From positions 1 through 36,582 of the IMG/VR virus record IMGVR_UViG_3300043429_000348: a stretch of 36,582 nucleotides of DNA; one strand, 5' to 3'. The stretch's first letter is position 1. Each line of letters begins with the position of its first letter. Origin of the DNA: a virus. A program made the position numbers and the translations under genes. This document shows, one piece after another, positions 30,393 to 36,578 of this stretch. The notes under the pieces were generated by a model, which searched no databases, had not been told where the DNA came from, and worked only from the letters and a program-made list of their open reading frames with translations.

Positions 30393-31985
30393 ATGACAAG
30401 AGCGCGCAACCTAGCTAACCGTGCAAGCGACACCGTATCGGTAAAAGACAGCCCATTCGGTGCTGTTGGTGACGGTGTTGCTGATGACACCGCTGCAATT
30501 GTCGCAGCGCGAGATGCGGCGAGAGCGCTTGGCGCAACGCTTCATTTTCCAACTGGAACATACGCTTTCGGAACGACCATAGATTTTGGTCAGAGCTTTG
30601 AGCGCGTTACGTTCGACGCTGGGGTGACGCTGCGCTACACCGGCACTGGTTTTGCCGTTACCCTCGACGCTGGCACGAGCGGCGGCAACTATTACGGATC
30701 GTTCGGTTGGGGCTGCCCGCCTTTGATCCAAGCCCCGAACGGCACCGTCGCGGTCTATGCCCGCGCCTGGCACCATGGGCGGCTGGACTTCGCGTGCAAT
30801 GCGGCCCTCTCGACGGCATTCCGGGTCGACTTCGCTGTGTGCTCTGAATTCCGGGTCGAGTGCTCGATCAACACCAGGCCTTGGGTCACGCGGCCAGTCA
30901 ATGGCATCCAGATCAACAAGCGCAACGCGGGCGAGTACACGACCGACTGCACGTTCATCAACCCGATCATTGAGGGTGTGAGCGGAGACGGCATCGTCGG
31001 CAACGGCTCGCAGTACAACCTGTTCTTGGGAGGCACCACTGAGGGCAACGGCGGCTCGGGCTACTCCGAGGGCCCGGAGTCGCTGCGCAATGTGCTCTTC
31101 AACGTGTTCTGTGAGGAAAACGGCGGTCGCGACTTCTACCTGGGCGGCGCGGCCACGTTCCTCTACAACTGCACGGGCGGGACGGCTGGCCATGGACTGC
31201 AGATCTTTGGCGCGCGCAACGTCATCCGAGATTGCCAGATCAAGACCATTCGCATCGAGGCCGCTGCCTCTTACAACGTGCTCGATGGCGTGGCGTTTTT
31301 CGACACTGCCAGCGGCGGCAGCTTTGTGGATCTGAGCGCCACCACGATCAAGCACAACATGCGCGCCGAGACGGTGAACGGCTACGTGAGCCTGCCGGAG
31401 TCCACGCAAAAGCCCGCCATGAAACGAGTGGGAGGCATCACGATTACCGGGGCCAGCCAGGCGGCCAAGTGCATCGTGACGATCCCTGGACATGGCTTGG
31501 AGTGGGGTGACAGCATCACCATTTCTGGCGTGGTCGGCATGACCCAGCTCAACGGCAACACCTACACCGTCGAGCCGCTGGACGGCACGAACGTCTATAT
31601 CCTGAGCGCGGGCGCCTACGTGAATTCCACCGGGTTCACGGCCTACACGAGCGGAGGGGTCGCAACCTATGTCGCCTTCCAGGACTCGTGGGTTAGCTTC
31701 GGATCGACGTTTGAACTGGCTTCGTTCTCGAAGTCTGCTGATGGCTACGTCACCTTGTCCGGCGTCGTCGCCAGCGGGGCCGGGAACACTTCGACGATCT
31801 TCACCTTGCCGGCTGGATACAGACCGGCGAAGGATCGGAACTTCGTCGTGAGCAATTCCAATAGCTTGGCGGCACATGCCGTTATTTACATCGACACCTC
31901 GGGCCGGGTTTACTTCATGTACGGCTCGGCCGCCTCGCCGCGGGCCTTCGTGTCTCTGGACAATATCCGATTCCTTGCCGCCTGA
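30393..31985 (+). CDS. Second receptor-binding protein (pectate-lyase-fold spike)
   Basis: The protein has 530 residues. It starts with a short adaptor (MTRARNLANRASDTVSVKDS) rather than a head-binding domain, then PFGAVGDGVADDTAAIVAAR and LHFPTGTYAFGTTIDFGQSF (pectate-lyase-3 type beta helix), GHGLQIFGARNVIRDCQIKT, and an inserted small domain (VTIPGHGLEWGDSITISGVV, NGNTYTVEPLDGTNVYILSA). The last 100 residues (VSFGSTFELASFSKSADGYV, FTLPAGYRPAKDRNFVVSNS) form a common terminal beta domain. The gene is visibly GC-richer than its neighbours, and it must attach through another virion protein. Confidence 0.82.
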   Translation: MTRARNLANRASDTVSVKDSPFGAVGDGVADDTAAIVAARDAARALGATLHFPTGTYAFGTTIDFGQSFERVTFDAGVTLRYTGTGFAVTLDAGTSGGNYYGSFGWGCPPLIQAPNGTVAVYARAWHHGRLDFACNAALSTAFRVDFAVCSEFRVECSINTRPWVTRPVNGIQINKRNAGEYTTDCTFINPIIEGVSGDGIVGNGSQYNLFLGGTTEGNGGSGYSEGPESLRNVLFNVFCEENGGRDFYLGGAATFLYNCTGGTAGHGLQIFGARNVIRDCQIKTIRIEAAASYNVLDGVAFFDTASGGSFVDLSATTIKHNMRAETVNGYVSLPESTQKPAMKRVGGITITGASQAAKCIVTIPGHGLEWGDSITISGVVGMTQLNGNTYTVEPLDGTNVYILSAGAYVNSTGFTAYTSGGVATYVAFQDSWVSFGSTFELASFSKSADGYVTLSGVVASGAGNTSTIFTLPAGYRPAKDRNFVVSNSNSLAAHAVIYIDTSGRVYFMYGSAASPRAFVSLDNIRFLAA

Positions 31986-32079
31986 CGGAGAAAGCATTAG
32001 ATTAAACTAAAAATTGCAGGGCGCTGACCTCAACAAACTCGCCCTTGGCGCACATCAATCTGAAAGGCTGGGCCGTTGA

Positions 32080-32169
32080 GTGACAAACGACAAGCTCCTG
32101 CACTTCGCCCTGGGCGTCATCGCTTGCCTCGCTAAATCAATCAATAATGGCCGATCAAATGGACTTTAA
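32080..32169 (+). pseudogene. Truncated DKLLHF-type (YfiM/VanZ-like) membrane protein gene
   Basis: A GTG at 32080 opens 29 codons: TNDKLLHFALGVIACLAKS, then INNGRSNGL and stop. NDKLLHFALGVIA is the recognised start of a phage membrane protein family that usually goes on for about 100 residues. Only this start remains; the reading frame passes into the sequence of the next gene at about 32130-32150, where the 22-bp repeat begins. It is therefore probably a broken remnant at the right edge of the spike cassette. Confidence 0.55.
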
Positions 32170-32377
32170 AAGTAACGAGATTGACCTAGTTAAATACGGT
32201 GCTCTATGGCAGCGAGTCCAAGAGATGGATAAAAAAATGGACAAGCTAGAGCGCAGTATTGACGAACTGTTAGCGTTGGCAAACAAGAGCAAAGGCGGGT
32301 TTTGGTTTGGAATGAGCGTTATATCTGGGCTTTCCGCCGTTCTTGGGTTTTTTCTTAGCGATGGAAGATGGTCTTGA
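32147..32377 (+). CDS. Small coiled-coil protein with C-terminal membrane segment (holin-like or XhlA-like)
   Basis: The protein has 76 residues. It begins MADQMDFKSNEIDLVKYGAL, continues with a heptad helix (VQEMDKKMDKLERSIDELLA) and ends with one membrane segment (GFWFGMSVISGLSAVLGFFL). This order, coiled coil then membrane segment, is that of XhlA-type lysis-associated proteins and of many small phage lysis proteins. Its first codons lie on the 22-bp repeat copy 2. Confidence 0.6.
   Translation: MADQMDFKSNEIDLVKYGALWQRVQEMDKKMDKLERSIDELLALANKSKGGFWFGMSVISGLSAVLGFFLSDGRWS
32151..32172. repeat. 22-bp direct repeat, copy 2 (right edge of spike cassette)
   Basis: This is identical to 30295-30316 and lies within the first codons of the gene at 32147 (DQMDFKS). 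The copies are 1,856 bases apart, start to start. Confidence 0.85.
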
Positions 32378-32403
32378 GCCACTCTTTTGTGCTGTAAAAG
32401 CGC

Positions 32404-32469
32404 CGAAAGGCACTAGCGCGCAGTAACAAACATGCGTTATCGTTCGTGCATGCGCGAATAGTGCTTTCG
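32404..32469. other. Long imperfect hairpin in the lysis region
   Basis: CGAAAG (32404-32409), CACTA (32411-32415) and CGCGCA (32417-32422) pair with TGCGCG (32451-32456), TAGTG (32459-32463) and CTTTCG (32464-32469): 17 base pairs interrupted by one bulged G and a 1x2 internal loop. The 28-base loop contains TAAC..GTTA. No T-run follows, so it is not a normal terminator. It fills most of the 112-base gap 32378-32489. Confidence 0.6.
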
Positions 32470-32489
32470 AATACTTGGGGGTTGTTTTT

Positions 32490-32933
32490 ATGGCGGATGA
32501 GGATATATCTTCGTTTGCGTTGCTTGCTCTGAGAAAGACGGACCCAAAGGGATTTTTCCCGAAGTTATTCTCTAGGCTCACTCGGCTTCGCTTGATGACA
32601 CGATACCCGCATGGCGGGATAGTTGTTGACGGAGTTTTGTATCACGCCACATTCAAAAATCAGTTGAATTGCGAAGATTTCAACCCAGAGGGATGGGACT
32701 TGTTTCATGTCCCAGTAAATCGAAATGTCGTCCTTCTGCGGTTTTTCAGGTCATACGGTGCAAAATACGACTGGATTTCGTTGTTGGCTTTTATAGTCCC
32801 GTGGCGAGTGTCAATGTCTGAATGGTTTTACTGTTACGAGTGGTGCTGGTTTGCTTTGACCGGAGAAATGCCGAAACGACGTATTACACCAGAAGATTTG
32901 CTTACTCTGTCAGGTGGTCGGTATGGTAACTAA
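32490..32933 (+). CDS. Papain-like (permuted NlpC/P60) hydrolase candidate
   Basis: The protein has 147 residues. The region RYPHGGIVVDGVLYHATFKN carries a His (H41) in a small beta part, and SEWFYCYEWCWFALTG carries Cys115 (and Cys119) on a helix; this H-before-C order is that of the circularly permuted NlpC/P60 (YiiX-like) family. NPEGWDLFHVP and GAKYDWISLLAF are other typical family signs. It may cleave peptidoglycan or another amide bond. ATG at 32490 is preferred to TTG 15 bases upstream. Location in the lysis set supports a cell-wall role. Confidence 0.55.
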   Translation: MADEDISSFALLALRKTDPKGFFPKLFSRLTRLRLMTRYPHGGIVVDGVLYHATFKNQLNCEDFNPEGWDLFHVPVNRNVVLLRFFRSYGAKYDWISLLAFIVPWRVSMSEWFYCYEWCWFALTGEMPKRRITPEDLLTLSGGRYGN

Positions 32934-33252
32934 ACAACAAGAAAAGCCGGTAGCGTGCGGACCGTGGACATGGTTTGTCGAGAAGGTTTTACCCGGTCTT
33001 TTTGTCGCTCTTACCTTGTCAGTCATCGCAACATCTGTTGCAATGTGGCAGAGTGTGGCAAGGATTACAGCAAGTCTTGAGAGCCATCAAGAGCAGATCG
33101 CAGACTTAAGACAGGAAGTCAAGCTTGTCAGGGAGCAGGCTGTAATGCGGTCTGAGTTATTGGAGACCTTAAAGCGCGTGGAGCAGCAGCTACATATTGC
33201 TTTACTTGAAGCAAGACTTAATGCCAAAAACTCAATCAAATTGACAAAATGA
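32923..33252 (+). CDS. Inner membrane spanin candidate (Rz-like)
   Basis: The protein has 109 residues. One N-terminal membrane segment (LPGLFVALTLSVIATSVAMW) is followed by a long coiled coil (ASLESHQEQIADLRQEVKLV, LLETLKRVEQQLHIALLEAR) that would lie in the periplasm, the shape of an i-spanin. No outer-membrane partner (Rz1-like lipoprotein) was found. A holin-associated protein is possible. ATG at 32923 follows AGGTGG. The stop and endolysin start overlap by 4 bases. Confidence 0.5.
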   Translation: MVTKQQEKPVACGPWTWFVEKVLPGLFVALTLSVIATSVAMWQSVARITASLESHQEQIADLRQEVKLVREQAVMRSELLETLKRVEQQLHIALLEARLNAKNSIKLTK

Positions 33253-33704
33253 GACTATCAAAGCACTTCACGCTTGATGAGATGATTGCATCACAGTATG
33301 CGACAAGGCACGGTATAAACAACCTCCCTAACGTCGATGTGATTGCAAACTTAGAGCGTCTTTGCCTTGATTACTTAGAGCCGTTGAGAGCCATCGTCAA
33401 CGCCCCAATCATTGTGTCTAGTGGATACCGTTCACCAGCGCTTAATAAAGCTATTGGCGGATCAATGAGCAGCGCTCACATGGTTGGGTTAGCTGTTGAC
33501 TTATCTGTGCCGGGGATGTCAGTCTATGACGTGTGCAAACGTGCGGCTCTTGTCATCCCGCACTTTGATCAAATCATTGACGAGTTCAAATCTTGGGTGC
33601 ATCTGTCAATTACTAATAAAACCATTAAGCCACGCCGCCAACATTTGCAAGCGCGAAGAGATAAAAACGGGTCTGTAACTTATAGCGCGGCGTCTTTTGT
33701 ATAG
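33249..33704 (+). CDS. Endolysin, peptidase M15 family
   Basis: The protein has 151 residues. KHFTLDEMIASQYATRHGIN starts an M15_3-type domain; SSGYRSPALNKAIGGSMSSA then HMVGLAVDLSVP and SWVHLS carry the zinc ligands H77, D84 and H118. Such enzymes cut the peptide stems of peptidoglycan (D,D or L,D-carboxypeptidase-type). There is no signal peptide, so release depends on the holin encoded next. It lies between the spanin candidate and the holin. Confidence 0.9.
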   Translation: MRLSKHFTLDEMIASQYATRHGINNLPNVDVIANLERLCLDYLEPLRAIVNAPIIVSSGYRSPALNKAIGGSMSSAHMVGLAVDLSVPGMSVYDVCKRAALVIPHFDQIIDEFKSWVHLSITNKTIKPRRQHLQARRDKNGSVTYSAASFV

Positions 33705-33713
33705 GGTGGTCAT

Positions 33714-33887
33714 ATGAATCCAGTAATTATTGCAAGCCTTGTCCGTCACGTGCTGACTGGGTTGGGTGGTGTGTTCGCTGCTAAATACGGGGTTGATGGG
33801 GAGACTTTGGACGGTGTTATTGGCGCTGTATCAACGATCATCGGGTTCGGGTGGTCTGTATACGACAAGCGCCAGTTAGATAAATAA
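33714..33887 (+). CDS. Small holin candidate (Pam3-gp28-like)
   Basis: The protein has 57 residues: NPVIIASLVRHVLTGLGGVF, then AAKYGVDGETLDGVIGAVST and IIGFGWSVYDKRQLDK. The pattern VRHxLTxxGG, then a short loop and IGAVxxxxGxxWSVxxKRQ matches a small phage holin family, with two amphipathic or membrane segments. It would permeabilise the inner membrane to release the endolysin. It is the last gene of the rightward unit. Confidence 0.75.
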   Translation: MNPVIIASLVRHVLTGLGGVFAAKYGVDGETLDGVIGAVSTIIGFGWSVYDKRQLDK

Positions 33888-33891
33888 GATG

Positions 33892-33945
33892 AAAAAATTG
33901 AAGGCGTTTTTGTCAAGGGTTTTTAACTTGACTAAACGCCTTCAA
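33892..33945 (-). terminator. Terminator of the leftward operon at the convergence point
   Basis: TTGAAGGCGTTT (33898-33909) and AAACGCCTTCAA (33934-33945) are perfect 12-bp arms, with inner TCAAG/CTTGA pairs (33913-33917/33927-33931). Read on the minus strand the stem is followed by TTTTTT (33892-33897), so it ends leftward transcription coming from the gene at 33962. On the plus strand there is no T-run, so rightward termination is weaker. Confidence 0.75.
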
Positions 33946-33961
33946 AAGCTTGATTGATTTA

Positions 33962-34192
33962 CTAATCAAGACATTCAACATTCTTTAGCCTTGCTTGAAT
34001 CTCTATAGTTCTCGCTGCGTCGCGTAGTTTTGACGGGTTTGTCTTTGAGAATACTTTTAACGCAATTGCTATAAAGGTTTCAATCTCGGCCCAAGCTCTC
34101 TCGTCGGTTTGCGCTGCTATTGGTCGCAGTCGATCAACTGCTGACACTATGTCGGCAGCGATCTCCGAAATGTCGGTGCGGGATTGCCTCAT
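33962..34192 (-). CDS. Small helical protein, last gene of the leftward operon
   Basis: The protein has 76 residues. SRTDISEIAADIVSAVDRLR, then RAWAEIETFIAIALKVFSKT and LRDAARTIEIQARLKNVECL. It is helical and neutral to slightly basic. I assign no family. CGGAG stands before the ATG at 34192. The terminator follows at 33945. Confidence 0.55.
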   Translation of the reverse strand: MRQSRTDISEIAADIVSAVDRLRPIAAQTDERAWAEIETFIAIALKVFSKTNPSKLRDAARTIEIQARLKNVECLD

Positions 34193-34210
34193 TTTTGCGC
34201 TCCGGTTGGG

Positions 34211-34332
34211 TTACTTAATCCGCACTGCGTTTTCGGTTGGTGCTGGTCGAGTCACGTTGCGCAGATTGTCGAACGACACGCGTGCGGTCTCCACAAGCTG
34301 CCAACCGTGGGTGCGTTGTGATTAGTGTCCAT
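34211..34332 (-). pseudogene. Partial duplicate of the gene at 34607-34813 (decayed)
   Basis: The minus strand codes VETARVSFDNLRNVTRPAPT and ENAVRIK-stop (34294 to 34211), nearly the same as the end of the gene at 34607-34813 (VEHVTLDKLRNVTRPAPT, HNAVRIK-stop). An ATG at 34332 with GAGATCGAG upstream opens MDTNHNAPTVGS in another frame and stops at 34252, so a frameshift would be needed to join the two parts. It is a decayed or rearranged tandem copy. Confidence 0.55.
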
Positions 34333-34343
34333 CTCGATCTCTT

Positions 34344-34595
34344 TCAAGTTTGGGCGGTGCTGGTTGCACGCTCCGCTAGGTACTCCCGCAGCGACGCGTG
34401 GTAGCTGTCGTGGGTCATCGCGGGGTCCGCCAGAAGTTCGTAGATCGCGCCGTCGCTGGGCGACCCCCAAACACCAACGGTCACTTGCTCACGGTCAACG
34501 CGGTCGGCCAGGTTGCGCAGCGCCCAGGCCAAGTCGTCGCGGGTGTCGGCCTCCAGCGCCATCGTCAGGCGAAAGGCTCGGTGCGGTACGTCCAT
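34344..34595 (-). CDS. Conserved small phage protein
   Basis: The protein has 83 residues. MDVPHRAFRLTMALEADTRD, then DLAWALRNLADRVDREQVTV and GVWGSPSDGAIYELLADPAM. This pattern (RxxLxLEADTxxDLxxALxxLAxRVDR...GSPSDGxxYELxxDP) recurs in phages with unknown role. GAGGATCGAG precedes the ATG at 34595. It lies between the 34607 gene and its decayed copy. Confidence 0.65.
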   Translation of the reverse strand: MDVPHRAFRLTMALEADTRDDLAWALRNLADRVDREQVTVGVWGSPSDGAIYELLADPAMTHDSYHASLREYLAERATSTAQT

Positions 34596-34606
34596 CTCGA
34601 TCCTCG

Positions 34607-34813
34607 TTATTTAATCCGCACCGCGTTGTGTGTCGGGGCTGGCCGCGTCACGTTGCGCAGTTTGTCGAGCGTGACGTGCTCGACCAGAATCTCCGACGCA
34701 ATCGGCTTGAGCGCATCGAGCAGTGGGGCGGCCTCTTTGATTGGCACAGTCTGACAATGCAATTTAGGCTCAGCACACGGCGGGGCGTTGTAGCGGTAGA
34801 AAACGTTGATCAT
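34607..34813 (-). CDS. Small hypothetical protein with a duplicated end
   Basis: The protein has 68 residues. MINVFYRYNAPPCAEPKLHC, then ALKPIASEILVEHVTLDKLR and NVTRPAPTHNAVRIK. The last 27 residues recur with changes downstream at 34211-34294. No family recognised. AAGAG lies upstream of the ATG at 34813. The 98 bases between this gene and 34912 contain no clear gene. Confidence 0.55.
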   Translation of the reverse strand: MINVFYRYNAPPCAEPKLHCQTVPIKEAAPLLDALKPIASEILVEHVTLDKLRNVTRPAPTHNAVRIK

Positions 34814-34911
34814 TTTTGAACTCTTAAGTATTGCTTACAAGTTGACAATGCCTAACCGTGTCTATGACCATCAGGCTATCTTTGACCATATCGAGGACTA
34901 GCTCGGGATGG

Positions 34912-35625
34912 TCATGCTCTCACCTCATAGTCGTGGAACACGGTGCCGCGCGATGCGTCACCCACCCGGCACGGCTTAACCCATACCTGCTTGCCCCCCG
35001 GTAGCCTGCGCATATGCCCGCGTCGGTCGTGTTGGCGCGGCGATGCGTGTGTACCGCCCAGGTGCTCTCGTTTGACTGGCTGGATCGGATGAACAACCAC
35101 TGTGCGCCAGTCATAAAGCGGCGGCTGGCCTTTCTTGATCAGCCGATCAGACGTTAGGCCGCGCTTAATTGATGGCACGTGCGCCAGGGTGGCTTGTTTT
35201 GAAAGACTCTCGTACCACAGCGCAATCAATCCAAGCGACCACCTAACATCGTGCTCGTTCATTGTTTCCTCGCCCTTGCATGGCCCGTGCCGAACGACGC
35301 TACCGTCTACGCAATACAAATACAAAGGGCTGGACTTTGGCTTTCCGCCGTTTGTACTGACCCACGAGTTAAACACGATGCCTTCGTGCGGATCGGACCC
35401 AACCACGGTCACAAATAGCTCATATGTCTTACCGTTGCGCGTTGCCTTGCCGATGATGATGTTGCGATCAAACGGCGGGCGGTAGTCGATTAGCCAGTCG
35501 TTTTGCTTGTACTCATCATCGCCGCGAGCATTTAGGACCGCCGAAACATCAAACCATGCAAGCTCGGTAGGATCGACCCCGGCTGATGCAAACATCTTTA
35601 CGGATTCTCGGATGAACGGGGTCAT
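34912..35625 (-). CDS. Conserved phage protein with THASPRxHDRRGH C-terminus
   Basis: The protein has 237 residues. The N-terminal part (AWFDVSAVLNARGDDEYKQN, RNGKTYELFVTVVGSDPHEG) is variable. The C-terminal 60 residues are strongly patterned: PLYDWRTVVVHPIQPVKREH, GGTHASPRQHDRRGHMRRLP, GGKQVWVKPCRVGDASRGTV. I recall this end in many phage proteins of unknown function. It seems a small basic domain with conserved His and Arg. The ATG overlaps the previous stop by 4 bases. Confidence 0.65.
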   Translation of the reverse strand: MTPFIRESVKMFASAGVDPTELAWFDVSAVLNARGDDEYKQNDWLIDYRPPFDRNIIIGKATRNGKTYELFVTVVGSDPHEGIVFNSWVSTNGGKPKSSPLYLYCVDGSVVRHGPCKGEETMNEHDVRWSLGLIALWYESLSKQATLAHVPSIKRGLTSDRLIKKGQPPLYDWRTVVVHPIQPVKREHLGGTHASPRQHDRRGHMRRLPGGKQVWVKPCRVGDASRGTVFHDYEVRA

Positions 35626-35858
35626 GCTTTACCCCTTGCTCGGATTGCGGCGGCGCACCAAGTTGCCAATACATCTTCGCCTTCATATTCAACGTCAATG
35701 TCGTCACACACCTTCGCACACGCTTCACGCTCGGCAGCGGCGACAAGGGCGGCGAAGCGTTCAAGTCGGTGCATGTCTCCGGTGCCGGGCAAGTTGTCCA
35801 ATGCCATGCTCGGCCACCCAGCCTCCCGCGCCATGCGAATGATTTCATCGCGTGTCAT
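35622..35858 (-). CDS. Common small phage accessory protein
   Basis: The protein has 78 residues. TRDEIIRMAREAGWPSMALD, then RLERFAALVAAAEREACAKV and DVLATWCAAAIRARGKA. The core ERFAALVAAAEREACAKVCD and AAAIRARG is one of the most frequent small proteins in phage early regions and still has no known role. Its start overlaps the end of the Gly/Tyr gene by 14 bases. Confidence 0.75.
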   Translation of the reverse strand: MTRDEIIRMAREAGWPSMALDNLPGTGDMHRLERFAALVAAAEREACAKVCDDIDVEYEGEDVLATWCAAAIRARGKA

Positions 35859-36255
35859 TTCTGCCTCGGGTCCTTAAATTACAGCTCACATTACCGTTGC
35901 CGTTGCCGTAGCCGTTGCCGTAGAAGTTGCCGCAGCCGTCGCCGTAGCCGTATCCGTCGCCGTTGCCGCCGCCGTAGACGTTGCCGTAGCCGTATCCGTC
36001 GCCATAGCCGTCGCCGTAGACGTTGCCGTAGCCGTAGCCGTTGCCGTAGCCGTTGCTGTAGCCGTAGCCGTAGCCGTAGCCGTAGCCGTTGCTGTAGCCG
36101 TTGCTGTAGCCGTTGCCGTAGCCGTTGCCGTAGCCGTAGCCGGCGCCGTAGCCGTTGCCGTAGCCGTAGTCGGCGCCGTATCCGTCGCCGTAGCCGTAGC
36201 CGTATCCGTCGACGCCTTTGACGCCGCCGCCGCCGTAGCCTATTGGTTTAAACAT
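35845..36255 (-). CDS. Glycine-tyrosine low-complexity repeat protein
   Basis: The protein has 136 residues. After MFKPIGYGGGGVKGVDGYGY the sequence is almost only G, Y, N, D and S in YGNGYGNGYSNGYGYG units up to residue 120, then a short end with one Cys (NVSCNLRTRGRNDTR). The DNA is a run of 6- and 12-base units (GCCGTAGCCGTT). The start forms a TGATG overlap with the stop of the gene before it, and the end overlaps the next gene, so this frame is the coding one. It is probably disordered; the role is unknown. Confidence 0.65.
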   Translation of the reverse strand: MFKPIGYGGGGVKGVDGYGYGYGDGYGADYGYGNGYGAGYGYGNGYGNGYSNGYSNGYGYGYGYGYSNGYGNGYGYGNVYGDGYGDGYGYGNVYGGGNGDGYGYGDGCGNFYGNGYGNGNGNVSCNLRTRGRNDTR

Positions 36256-36578
36256 CAGGCACCCCAGTCGTCTGACACGGGCACGCAGAAAATCTCGGCG
36301 CCCTCTGGGATATCAACGCCATTCGGCATTGGCTTAAGTGTCAATTTGGGCGATTTTGGATTTGCAATTACTCCGTCGAATCCAATACTTTCCCAGCGGA
36401 ATACGTGTACAGCTCGATCTAATTTGATGCGTCCATTTTCACGAGTCACATCCCCGGCAAAAATCCATCCTCGATCCACGACCACGACGGCTCGCGATCC
36501 TTTAATTTGCTGTTTAACTTGATCGGCTTTGACATACTCGATACCGTTGATAGTGATTGTGTTCACTTGCGCTTCCAT
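36255..36578 (-). CDS. Small conserved phage protein near the contig join
   Basis: The protein has 107 residues. NTITINGIEYVKADQVKQQI, then SRAVVVVDRGWIFAGDVTRE and HVFRWESIGFDGVIANPKSP then AEIFCVPVSDDWGA. The layout (ITINGxEYV, VVVxxxGxxxGxV, W, then an I-P-x-x-E end) matches a small phage protein family of unknown role that I recall as similar to DUF6948. Its SD (AAGGA) is found only when the contig ends are joined. Confidence 0.65.
   Translation of the reverse strand: MEAQVNTITINGIEYVKADQVKQQIKGSRAVVVVDRGWIFAGDVTRENGRIKLDRAVHVFRWESIGFDGVIANPKSPKLTLKPMPNGVDIPEGAEIFCVPVSDDWGA

Noticed and set aside
30411-31997. A 528-codon open frame on the minus strand opposite the second spike gene
   Set aside because: It lies exactly over a GC-rich gene with clear pectate-lyase motifs on the plus strand, has no SD or operon context, and its residues (many Arg, Gly, Asp, Ala) are typical of a shadow frame.
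33889-33957. A 22-codon plus-strand frame for a basic amphipathic peptide (MKKLKAFLSRVFNLTKRLQK then LD)
   Set aside because: The frame is nearly all inside the perfect inverted repeat of the terminator and has no SD. The hairpin explains the sequence better, though the peptide cannot be fully excluded.
34824-34889. A 21-codon minus-strand frame (MVKDSLMVIDTVRHCQLVSN then T) between 34813 and 34912
   Set aside because: The reading frame looks protein-like and extends upstream without a start codon, but there is no SD and no usable start. It may be a remnant.
35769-36221. A plus-strand Arg/Ser/Cys-repeat frame (RSRCRSRC type)
   Set aside because: It is the other-strand reading of the Gly/Tyr repeat. 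Only the minus-strand frame has coupled overlaps with its neighbours.
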